From Ceratothoa steindachneri (taxonomy: Eukaryota; Arthropoda; Malacostraca; Isopoda; Cymothoidae), in contig OZ018329.1 of assembly GCA_963969495.1 (NCBI GenBank), positions 67,971,660 to 68,035,659 on the forward strand: a stretch of DNA of 64,000 nucleotides, written 5' to 3'. The notes under the pieces were generated by a model. The model made no database searches. It was not told where the DNA came from and saw nothing but the letters and a program-made list of their open reading frames with translations. Each line of letters starts with the position of its first letter. Within the stretch, counting starts at the first letter, position 1. Made by a program: the position numbers and the translations under genes. Positions 55,150 through 64,000 of this stretch are shown here, in pieces.

Positions 55150-56011
55150 TGTAGTGAGCCGTAAGCAACACTAACCCTGCGTTCCAACCTTATCCTAGAA
55201 TTTACCGACCTTGATAACCCCAAGGAAGAATTGATATGATTTGATATACAGTCCTTTACTTTACAAAAAATAATGTACAATAATATTTACAATCGAGAGG
55301 GGTGATTATATTAGAGATCTCGTTACTATTTACAAAAAAAATAAATATACACCGGTGCACATCCAAAATAAATACTCTTTACAAATTAAATTTCTCCAAC
55401 CGAAAACAAAATAAAATATGACAGGCTATACAACAAGGTCCACACAACAAATCAATCAAAACAACACCCGAACAAGAAGGGGCACAGACTGTCACTTGGC
55501 GCTGGGTTGGTGGTGGTAGTAGTAGGTAATACCCTCCGTTTCAGGGCTGGGCTGGGTGGAGCACTCGCCTTGAGGGATTCTTCTCACAGTGCGTAAAAGC
55601 TTCCACTCTGTAGAAGAGATGATATCCCCCATTTACAATTTATTTACCATAAAGGGAAGGGAAACCAATAAGTGGGCACTCGACCCGAGGAAATTCTGTT
55701 AGCTTCTTACCTCTAAATGAACATCCAAGTGCACATAACAAATTCCCGTTTATAACTTTTATAATTCCTAAACTTTTATTCTTCACTGTTTAAAGGATTT
55801 CAACAAAATATATCTTTCGTTAAATTTACTTATGACAAAGTAATATCTCTGAAAAGAGAATACAATTGGTTAACATTATTCATAATAAAAAATCGGAAGG
55901 CAAATTATACCCACACACTCACACAGGTAGGGAAAGATATATGTACAAGTGGGTGGGAGAAGGGCCCTACAGACACACACACACACGTGTACACACCGCT
56001 CCCCCACAACA
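55150..56011 (-). repeat. Solo LTR of a related Ty3/gypsy family (862 bp)
   Basis: Plus-strand start TGTAGTGAGCCG and end CCCACAACA mirror the LTR ends at 31763-32552. Shared stretches include ATACAGTCCTTTACT, AGAGGGGYGATTATATT and GAGATCTC. It interrupts RT motif A of I copy C: TATGCTACG before, TTCGATCTGGAGGAGGCC (FDLEEAYDTAW) after. No clean 4-bp target duplication is visible (ACGT against TTTT). The internal element has been lost by LTR recombination. Confidence 0.85.
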
Positions 56012-57205
56012 TTTTTTTCGATCTGGAGGAGGCCTATGATACCGCATGGTGATAGGGTTTCATGTAGACTCTCTACACTATGGGGGTGTGAGGTTGCCTC
56101 CCAATGTTTATATCTGAATTTTTGTGAGATCATTGATTGCGCGTACAGGTGTGTGAGCCCTCTCCGGACCAATGGAGCAGGAAGAGGGTAACCCGCAGGC
56201 AAGTGTCTTCAGTGTCACACTCTTTGCCCTGAGCATCAATGCCATCACCTCGGTGCCATTCAGCATTTGGGGCTCTGATAGGGCTATACTGCCTTGCTTT
56301 TTTATTGATCCTTTGTTCATTTGAAGCTCTTCTACGGATGTGAGTTTTATGCATCCGCAGCCGAGCGTGTATTGCTGGAAGGTGATCTCAATCCACCACA
56401 CCAGCCTTCGCCTGGTGACTGGTGTCTTCCGCACTTTCCCCATTGAGAGCCTACTAGTCGATGCTTGGAAGATGCTACTCAGTCTACGCCGTGCACAGTG
56501 TATTATTGACCTGTACACGCGAGCCCAGCTCCTCTCTCAGTCACCAACAGCTCTCATTGCATCCGCACATGATTTCGATGGTGCCTATGTTGCTGAGAGA
56601 TGTCAGTCATATCCTAAGCCTTTTGTATTTAGGGCTAGGAAACTCCTTCAAGAGGTAGCTATAGCTCTCAGGCTGGTGGTGCCCCTAATTCTGCCCAGGA
56701 TACCACCCTCGAGGGTACTACATTTGATTATTTGTCACCATGCCCCTGCTCCCAAAGCTTCTACAGCGCCGGGAGTATTGCATTTGACCCTTTTGGAGCA
56801 CACCTCGTGTCATGCTGGAACCGTGCCACTGTATACGGATGTCTCCAAGTCCAAGAGGGGGTCAGTTTCCACGATGTATCCACTCTGTTTGAAGTCAGTG
56901 GGGCTCTGCCAGATGCTGCCTCTGTCTTCACAGCTGAGCTGGTGGCAATACACCACTCAGTATGGGAGATTACGAGACATGCCCGGTTCAAAGACCGGAT
57001 TGTGATCTATAGCAACTCACAAAGCGCCCTGAGTCCTCTCGGGGCATTGGAATCTCAAGAGTCCCCTGGTTCGCGATATCTGTGATGCCACGGTTTTGTC
57101 AAGTTGGGCAGATGTTGAGATTATCTTCTGCTGTTTTCCTGGACATGTAGGAATTGCGGGGAATGAGCGCACAAAAGAGTCCATGAGGACTCTGCAACTG
57201 GACCA
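56012..57205 (+). pseudogene. I copy C RT C-terminal part and RNase H
   Basis: FFDLEEAYDTAW (motif A) and EQEEGNPQASVFSVTLFALSINAIT (motif B, with N for V/C); the DD motif is lost. The tether and RNase H follow: VPLYTDVSKS (D), SVFTAELVAIHHSVWEI (E), IVIYSNSQSAL (Asn where the third acidic residue is usual) and CCFPGHVGIAGNERTKE (H). Frameshifts near 56160, 56860 and 57060. Confidence 0.88.
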
Positions 57206-57630
57206 GCATTTCATTCTTCCTCTGCATTTTCATCTTCATGACTTCAAGCTTCCTCTCTTAGGTCTTCTTTGTTACCCACATTTACGCCCCATATAACAGT
57301 GCTGGTCTAACTACTGTCTTATACACTTTTCCCTTTGTCCTTATGTTAATCTTTTTTTCACATAGTATTCCAGATGTCTTCTTCCAATTGTTCCACCCTG
57401 CTTTGATTATCTAGGCAATCTCAGCATACAAATCTCTATCACTTGTGATGGTTGACCCCAAATATTTAAAATTCCTCTCTTTTCAAGATTTCCTCTGCAT
57501 TCTAAGCTCTCCCTGGCCCTGGATATTATCCAAGAAACTAATATACTCCATTTTTCTCCTACTGATTTTCAACCCCCTCCCCTCTAACTTCTCTCCAAAG
57601 CTCCAGCTTCCCTTCAATCTCTAATCGACC
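57205..57630 (-). pseudogene. RTE-like LINE RT fragment
   Basis: Minus strand, shifting frames: KLELWREV then KNGVY, an FLG-type block, LEEDIWNTM/CEKK, KGKSV then TVV-like and ERKLEVMKMKMQRK, the thumb region of an RTE-type RT (the usual blocks are LGS, GWNNW, KGKVYKTVVRPALLYGAE and MLRWMCG). Heavily decayed. Collinear with 53190-53348 if copy C is removed. Confidence 0.7.
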
Positions 57631-57631
57631 A

Positions 57632-58816
57632 CAGTGCTTGACAAAAGTTTAGGCCGGGTGAATGGGGGTGGATTAAACTTATGTCTAAAAATGAATGGTA
57701 TAGATGAGGGTGATTTAATTTAGTCAGAAATTTGGGCCGGCTGCACGACACCACTACATCCCTCAGTTTCCCACTCAGCCTGCCAGCACCTGCTCAGTGT
57801 CGGCTTGGCCATGATAATGAGAGGACTGTGTTGTTGTGTTCTCCTGACCGACGTCATTTTGTGACTGGTTTTTTTGTAGTTTGGGAGTGTTTGTGGCCAT
57901 ATTATGGGGAAAGTGAGGCAGTTATTTTCTGAAACTATTGCCCAGATTATCGCTCTTAAGGAGGCCAGTAAGTAAACTAAGGAAATTGCCAACCAACTTA
58001 AAATAAGTGATCGTGTTGTGAGGCATTACGTTGCTAGGTGGAGGGAGGGAGGGTGTGAGTGATGCCAAACCAACCCAGAAAGAGCCGTCTGGTAGGCCTT
58101 GTAAGACCTTTTGGCATGTTGATAATGTTGTTAAGAGAGACCTAGAGAAGTGTCCTGTAAAATTAAGGAAAATAATAGTGGTCTGTTCATTGAGGTGTCT
58201 GTGCGCACTGTTAGTCAACGTGTTCATGAGCTTGGTTACACAAGCCACTGCCCCATCAAGAAACTGATTCTCAGTGGGATGATGCTGACTGGCTTGTCAT
58301 GCTTTGGTCTGATGAAGCAACATTTACAGTGACTGAGGGGAGGGGTGGTAACGTGTATCGGAAGCATGGCAGTGACCCCCTTGACCCACGCTACCTTTGT
58401 GGAACCGTGAAACACCCCAGTTCATTAATGGTATGGGGTTATTTCTCAGGCAGGGGCTTGGGGAAGCTTGTTGTGTTGCCTGCCAACATTAAAGTTAACC
58501 AGTACATGTATTATGAGCTTCTAAATGAACATCTGGAGGAGGGCTTTGAGTTAACAGACGCAAGCGTGTTCCAACAGGATGGTACCCCCTGCCACACTGC
58601 CAAATCTGTTATAACTTGGCTTAAAGACTGTGAGATTAAGTTCATTGAGGATTGGCCTGGTAACAGTCCAAATTTAAACCTGATTGAAAACCTTTGGCAG
58701 GTGGTTAAACATGTGTTACAAGGGAAGGATGTCAGCACTCTCCCCAAGCTGGAGAAGGAAATTAGGCCTTGTTGGGATGTTATACCTACCCAGACCTAAA
58801 CTTTTGTTGAGCACTG
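57632..58816 (+). mobile_element. Tc1-like transposon B, 1185 bp, 33-bp inverted repeats
   Basis: Ends CAGTGCTTGACAAAAGTTTAGG (57632) and the complement of CCTAAACTTTTGTTGAGCACTG (to 58816) match over about 33 bp with few differences. TA follows the right end; the left flank reads CA, so the duplicated TA has mutated. Contains a broken transposase. Confidence 0.93.
57904..58800 (+). pseudogene. Tc1-like transposase B, DD35E spacing
   Basis: Starts MGKVRQLFSETIAQIIALKEASK, a stop, TKEIANQLKISDRVVRHYVARWREGG (HTH). After frameshifts, 58299-58799 is open for 166 codons: LWSDEATFTV (first Asp), SSLMVWGYFSGRG, VFQQDGTPCHTAK (second Asp), NLIENLWQVVKHVLQ (Glu). Thirty-five residues lie between second Asp and Glu by alignment with Tc1, whose spacing is 34. 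The catalytic core is intact; the N-terminal half is not. Confidence 0.92.
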
Positions 58817-60360
58817 TAGTGTGAAAAATAATACTTCTTGGTTCTCCTTTCTAAAGAGGACTGGCCCCTGTGCCCTTGGCCTCATCATGCACTAGAGGGA
58901 AGGGTCCCTTATCCCCTCAGAAAGGACATACATTATTTAGTCAAAGAGGTATGGTCTTAGGGATGACCCTTGATATAAGGTGTGGCGAAAATGGAGAAAA
59001 CATTTTCATTCTCTTCGATAAGTAGTGGTGACATTTAAAAGAGCCGATTGAAAGATAGTTTTTTTGGCTGTCTGAGAAAAAGCTTATTTTATGTTACCTT
59101 CTTGTGTATGCGAGAAGATTCCTTTTGAGGGCTTTGAAGAAGACTGTGTTTGCCAAGTATAGCCTTTTAACTGCATAATTATGATTGATTGCGTTACTGC
59201 AATAATTTTTCTCAATATATATATATATATATATAGCAAGAAGATTTTTCAAAGTTGCGGTTGCTACTTACTGTGTATATTGCTTAAAATAATTACATTG
59301 CGAGCCAATTCGCAACTCATTCAACTTAATTGGCATGCAATTGTAACCAATAATAGTTGTGATCGCAATTGTATCAGCAAAAAATTGTGTGCAAGTGCCC
59401 AACACTGTATATAGGTTTATATATATAATAATAATTATTATTTGGTTTTGCAATTCCTATTCCTTTGTGTCACCATTTTTTTGTGATTACTATTTGCTGT
59501 TTCTTTGATTCACCTCCAAAATCAATGAGGATATTGACTCTTCCAAGGAATCCTGCCAATGAGTATCTATGTCCACATACCTTGGATGCGGAACAGGTCC
59601 CTCTACCCCGGGTGATGAAGGTTCCACCTGAACACTGTTTGGTGTCAAAATATAATACTTCTTGGCCCCCCCTTTCTAAAGAGGACTGGCCCTTGGTGCC
59701 CTTGGTGCCCTTGGACTCACCAGTCATTGTCATACTGACCTTTTTGTATATTTCATTTTCTGGTCAGGCATCCTCCTGGATAAAGGCAGTTTGGCAAACC
59801 ACCACTACTACTACTACTGCTCAGGGTGAATTGGAAAGAGATTGGATTTTGTACTTTGCATTTCCATTAAAAAATGTTTCTGTAGGAAATGGAAAGAGAG
59901 AGAGCAAGAATGTTATCTGAAGAACTGTGGAGAAAGTTCGTTTCTCTCTCTCTCTCTCTCACTTCAGAGGCAGGCAAAAGCTCTGTTGGATGTTTTTTTG
60001 GTTTGGCTGCATAGATGCCCTTTGTTTATGGATACAAGTCATATGGTACATACAAGCTGGGAACCAGCATTCCTTACAAGTGCCCCTTGCAAAGCAATTC
60101 CTGAAGAGAATATTAGGTGTGAGAAGACTTGTATCCTTCTCAGTTCCCTTGAAGGCTACCCTGCTCTTGCACTGTGGTGCTGCCTATCTGTAGGAGCTGC
60201 TATTTCCAGGTGAGTAGATGTAAGGTTAAAATATTGAAGCTGGTGCAGAACAAGGATGGGCAGGGACCTTTGACTATTGTTTGTGTACATAGGTGCAAGC
60301 CCACCAATGAATTTCATTGGGAGTTTGCTGCCAGGCAGCAAAAAACACCTTTCCTAAGGC
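58817..60360. other. No gene recognised; paralogous 75-bp segment and small microsatellites
   Basis: 58817-58887 and 59641-59722 share AATACTTCTTGG, CTTTCTAAAGAGGACTGGCCC and GTGCCCTTGG. An ACT-triplet run lies at 59796-59818 and a CT run at 59944-59960. A 151-codon frame at 59465-59920 has no known motif. Part of it may belong to the gypsy remnant downstream on the minus strand. Confidence 0.45.
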
Positions 60361-60369
60361 TTCAGCTAT

Positions 60370-61545
60370 TTAGGCCCATGGTTTCCCTGTGGCATTGTGC
60401 AGTAGATTGAGGAATTCCATGAATCAAATGTGGGCTTTTGAAACTTGAGTACACCACAGTACTCAAGTAGGCCTGTGAGGTTGACATCCTTATTTTATGT
60501 GTTACTGCATTTGCATAGTAAATGATGTCTAGAGGAATGTGGCTCAATTTTGGTGATGGCTAGATAGGAGAGAGCATCTGCTATAATATTGTATTTTTCT
60601 TTAACATACGCAAACTGAGATGTAATCCAATTGCCAACATTTGCTCAAATAAGCCTATGAGGTTGGGGGCCCTCATCCTACATGGTTGCAATTGATGTCT
60701 GTGGAAGATGGTTCAATTTTAATGATGGCTAGGCAGGAGAAATCATCTGCTCTGATGTCTTTTCACTTAATGTGACAAATATCAGTGAAGTGTGAGAGAT
60801 AAAATCCATTTGGAGACATTCGCATTGGGAATGGTGATCCAAAGTGGTCTGGATCGCTGATAGGAAAGGGTGCTTGATAATTTGTATATATAGGGTAAGT
60901 GAAAATATTTCACTGCAATATAGTCAGCAGCCTGTCCAAATTTGCTGTGATGTCTTTCAACAGGCTTTAACACCTTGGAGAAGAATGCTACGGGACTACA
61001 TGCTTCTTTTCTTTGCTTCAACATGCTTCCAATACCATTGTCAGATGCATCCATTGCAAGGGAAAGTTTACTTGGTCACATGGACTAAATGCATGTAGGC
61101 AGCCAAAACACTTTTCACCTCAGTGAAAACCTTGACTTCCTCATCCATCCATGTTACTGGGGGTGTTCTTTTTTGGATGAAAGTATGCAACTGTGCTAAC
61201 TTTAGTATTGCTTCAATTTTTTTATCAGTGAGAGATATTCCATCTTTCATGGCATGATGACCAAGAAAAGTGATCTCCTAGGCTACAAAGGTGTATTCTG
61301 CAGATTGCACCTTGGGACTCTAACTTGGCACCAGTGTCATCAAGAAATATGAAGACAAAGTTGACCTTATAATACTCAAGCAAGAAAAGGGTGAAGAGTT
61401 TAGCCTGCACTTTTTAAGCACCAGCATCCTGACACATAAATAAAGCGCAAATTGCATTATAGTGGCAATCTTGTGGATTGAATCTGAATCAATAGATATT
61501 CAGTTTGACCTTGGATAGTATGGTTTTCCCATGGAAATTGTCATA
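60370..61545 (-). pseudogene. Second Ty3/gypsy pol remnant: RT and RNase H
   Basis: Minus strand: HGKTILSKVKLN then NPQDCHYNAICALF (RT), FVFIFLDDTG (catalytic FLDD) at about 61370-61345, EITFLGHHAMKDGISLTDKKIEAILKL (connection), then MDASDNGIGSMLKQRKE (RNase H Asp), VAFFSKVLKPVERHHSKFG and ADALSYLA near 60550. Many frameshifts and stops. Different family from 31763-40599 (FLDD, not FIDD, and little shared wording). No LTR found. Confidence 0.85.
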
Positions 61546-62594
61546 AAAATCCATTATATTTGACACAGGAAGAAAAGAGCACTTTTCTTCCATTCATTAC
61601 TGCCAGACTTCTTGCTTCAAGTGAGAAGAGTAAAGCTCTTTGGTGATAGTGGGACTTGGATTAAGAAGTCAAAATGAATTGTGCCATTCATATCCCATTA
61701 AAGATACAAGAGAATCTTTTTGTGGATGAGGCTCCTCTTTCGGAGGGGTATCCCCCATCCCCCCACCTGGAAAAATCTATTATCTAAATGTTTAATAACC
61801 CAGTTTTCATTCTTCTAACAGTCCTATTAAAAAATGGTTCACTTTTTAGTTAAGAAAGGAGAAGTGAATAAATATTGATTTTTTTTTTGTTGCAAGTGTA
61901 CTTTTAACTTGTTATGAGGAATCTATTGTCCCGATTGCAAAACCTCTGCCCATCTCCTTTAAATGATACACAGTGGAATGAGTTGAATGTAGTTTTTCCT
62001 GCCATGAAAATTCTGAAACCATCGTTGGCACTGGCTCACACCAATTGTTCCTTCAACTGTATATTTGACACAGACTTTCTGTCGCTAACTTAAGTATTCT
62101 TGCATTTTATAAACTCACAAAGCATAATGTTGAAAATGTGTTCTTTTGCCACTTTCATAATATTCATTATTTAATGATAAGGCACATTAAATTAACAACA
62201 GTATAAAATTAATAGCCCAGAAAATGACAACTAACGTATGCTGAAATGTAAGCTTGCGCTTAGACTAAGATATAAGGACTACTAGGCTTTGGGTTTAGCA
62301 TACTAGGCAAGTATTAAAAATACCCTGCTTTAGATTATATATATCCATAAAATAATGGCAAACTTGAAAAAAAATGCATTACTTATTAATGGGGTTATTT
62401 GTAGTGTTGCTTAATACTTTTGAGATTTTTTTATCCTGTGACATATATCTTTGTCTTAATATATCTTCCCATTGTAGAATAGCTTTCATTTCATTCATTT
62501 TAACAATGCCAAAATGATACAAACCCCCACAGTACTTGCAACAAAAAAACATGTTTGATAATAAATAAAAACTATATATATATAATGCATTACA
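61546..62594. other. No feature recognised
   Basis: AT-rich with no coding homology. A T run of 10 lies at 61880 and a (TA)n run of about 12 bp at 62575. The left end may contain more of the gypsy remnant but too decayed to read. Confidence 0.5.
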
Positions 62595-63550
62595 CTATTA
62601 ATAACTTACTTACTTGGTGTAGTCTAGAAGTTCATCTTTCACAGACAGTCATGGTGGGCCACCACTGATCCCAGCCTTAGCATCCCTGCTCTGGAGGTTC
62701 ACATGGTCCGGTATAGAGTTGGAGGCTGCCCAGCAGATTGAAGTGTATCCAGGAACTGGAGGCTCATCTGGCAAGGTTCTCGGGAACCTGTCGAGTCCAG
62801 CTTTGAATTTGTCCACTGGGCTGCCTGTTATGTCTCACTTTTGTTGGTAGTGCGTTGAAGATCCTGGGCCCCTCGTGTCCCAGGCTGGCTGCAAGCAGGG
62901 TCCTTATATGCTTGGGGACTCTTGAGGGAAGGGTTCTTCTAACACACGCATTCATTATGGTCGTTAATGTAAGCTTGTAGTGCAGAGGGTGTTGGATCTG
63001 GCATCATATTCTCTAGGACCTTCCATGTGTAAATGGTTCAGTATCTCTCTCGTCTCCTTTGTTTCTGCCTAGTGAAGGTCCTCTGCACTGCTTCCAACTT
63101 CTAGATATCACTTTTTTGGTGTGGTGACCATAACTGGCTACAGTAGTCAAGCATGGGCTGCACCAGGGCATTCCAGATGGTTAGCCTTACTTTCCGTTCC
63201 CTGAATGCAAACATTCTCAGCACCCAGCCCGCCATCATTTTGGCTTTATTAACTGCTTCAGTGATGTGGTAGTGGAAGCAGGTGTCATCGCTGAGGTGCA
63301 CTCCAAGGCATTTGACATGTGGTTGTGGGTTTATGTCCTGACCTCCTTCAGTGTGCATCCCTCTTTTAGTGTTTGGTCTCTGACTGAGACCTTCCCACAA
63401 GGAAGCTGTGGAGCCATATTCCTAGTATAGATTTGATCTTGTGGAGTAGGATCCCATGGTCAACCTTGTCAAAAGCTTTGGCAAAATCTAAAAACACAAC
63501 ATCCACATTCTTTCCCTCGGCTAGGCTTTGCAGGAACCAATCATGGTATA
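62595..63550 (-). pseudogene. LINE RT remnant with internal deletion
   Basis: Minus strand: AEGKNVDVVFLDFAKAFDKVDHGILLHKI (RT motif A, 63510-63425), then a jump to GVHLSDDTCFHYHITEAVNKAKMMAGWVLRMFAFRERK, WNALVQPMLDYCSQLWSP, LEAVQRTFTR and ASLGHEGPRIFNALPTKVR at 62860. The catalytic YxDD region is deleted. The 3' end reads CCAAGTAAGTAAGTT (62618-62604), a short-repeat LINE tail. Clade not assigned; CR1-related by the SQLWSP and AVQR blocks. Confidence 0.85.
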
Positions 63551-63559
63551 GGCCACCTG

Positions 63560-64000
63560 TGATTCTTTTTCACTGCCTTGAGATATCTGTGAAGGAAGAG
63601 GGCAAAATTTTCCAGTTTCTGAATGGGATTATTATTAGCCCCTTATTCCTTAATGGCTGCTTTGAGTTTTGGGAGTGAGCTTACATTGTGCTTCTGCGAA
63701 TGCTTTTTTATGAGGTACCACAGATTTTCAATAAGATTTAAATCTCAGCTGTTACCTGACAGCCTTTAAGATGATCAATAAACTTTTTGCAGTAGTAGCT
63801 GGAGCACCATCATGCTGTTTGCAGCAGCACATGCAAAACTATCAGGAAGGAAATCACACATCTAAATAATTTGATTCACCTTTTATTTTTAGGAAGCACA
63901 ACAAGTTCCCCAGAGCCTCTACCAGAAAAATAGGCCCAAGCCATTAAGGAATCAGGGTACTGACAGTTTGTTCAAGCTAGTGTCGGTCTAGGGAATTTTT
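63560..64000 (-). pseudogene. Tc1-like transposase C, C-terminal half, running off the edge
   Basis: Minus strand: SLMAWAYFSGRGSGELVVLPKNK (63945-63890), QHDGAPATTAKSLL (second catalytic Asp), DLNLIENLWYLIKKHSQKHNVSSLPKLKAAIKE (Glu). Several frameshifts. Closest in wording to transposase B (SLMVWGYFSGRG, NLIENLW), so probably a sister family. The HTH half lies beyond the window. Confidence 0.85.

Larger units (their letters stand above)
53349..57205 (+). mobile_element. I-clade LINE copy C with ORF2 (endonuclease, RT, RNase H), split by a solo LTR
   Basis: Starts TCGTAAGGGGCG; 5' leader to about 53995, then a deletion removes ORF1 and most of the endonuclease. From 54010: PYLLL then NSRHPPLG, ITPRGQVLADLIDELEMS, SPDAQPDFDWEVVNDLHGSDHFPI (endonuclease end); RT linker and start to 55149; solo LTR; RT motif A from 56012; RNase H at 56800-57180. 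RNase H on ORF2 places the family in the I group. Inserted in an RTE-like LINE. Confidence 0.9.

Noticed and set aside
59465..59920. 151-codon ORF as a host gene
   Set aside because: No recognisable domain, has a Thr run from an ACT microsatellite, and overlaps a repeated 75-bp segment.

Overview
This is a eukaryotic window made almost entirely of transposable elements. Only one candidate host gene segment is visible: a 5' exon of an arginine/serine-rich splicing-type protein at 50611-50747, ending in a good splice donor. There are no bacterial-style operons, no RNA genes and no CRISPR array. The mix of CR1-like LINEs with an SGNH esterase ORF1, I-clade LINEs with RNase H, an RTE-like LINE, Ty3/gypsy LTR elements, Tc1/mariner and ZBED5/FAM200-type hAT transposons, plus long TA and GA microsatellites, suggests a repeat-rich arthropod, most likely a decapod crustacean. 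That assignment is inference; no species marker is present.

Layout. 1-5 kb: a hammerhead-like hairpin module, a 454-bp TA tract, and I-clade LINE copy A. 5.2-11.1 kb: a decayed plus-strand CR1 copy split by microsatellites, an LTR-like insert and a SINE-like insert. 11.1-13.2 kb: a second I/Jockey-type LINE. 13.3-16.7 kb: a hAT element with a broken transposase. 17-22 kb: a TA tract, a mariner MITE, a CR1 fragment interrupted by a SINE-like unit, and long stretches with nothing recognisable. 22.9-30.8 kb: one LINE of unassigned clade, split by a minus-strand CR1 that is itself split by a plus-strand CR1. 31.1-43.6 kb: a minus-strand CR1 split by a complete 8.84-kb Ty3/gypsy element. 43.6-46.6 kb: I copy B. 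46.6-48.1 kb: a CR1 5'-inversion. 49.1-49.6 kb: a 271-bp tandem duplication. 51.6-58.8 kb: two Tc1-like elements flanking an RTE fragment that is split by I copy C, which is in turn split by a solo LTR. 60-64 kb: a second Ty3/gypsy pol remnant, another LINE remnant and a third Tc1-like remnant running off the edge.

The most interesting object is the minus-strand Ty3/gypsy element at 31763-40599. It has two LTRs (about 1.5% substitutions apart), a 4-bp target duplication, a tRNA-Lys-type primer binding site and a polypurine tract. Gag carries five CCHC zinc knuckles. A GGGAAAC heptamer sits directly before the gag stop, and pol lies in the -1 frame. After protease, reverse transcriptase and RNase H, and before integrase, pol has an extra module: an OTU-like cysteine-protease fold (with Ser where Cys is expected) followed by a second retropepsin with an intact DTG. 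Downstream of integrase there is a third ORF with three DFSGF motifs spaced exactly 22 residues apart. The copy shown is damaged by a 65-bp dispersed repeat in RNase H and by one in-frame TAG before integrase. I know of no standard Ty3 lineage with this order, but I could not search.
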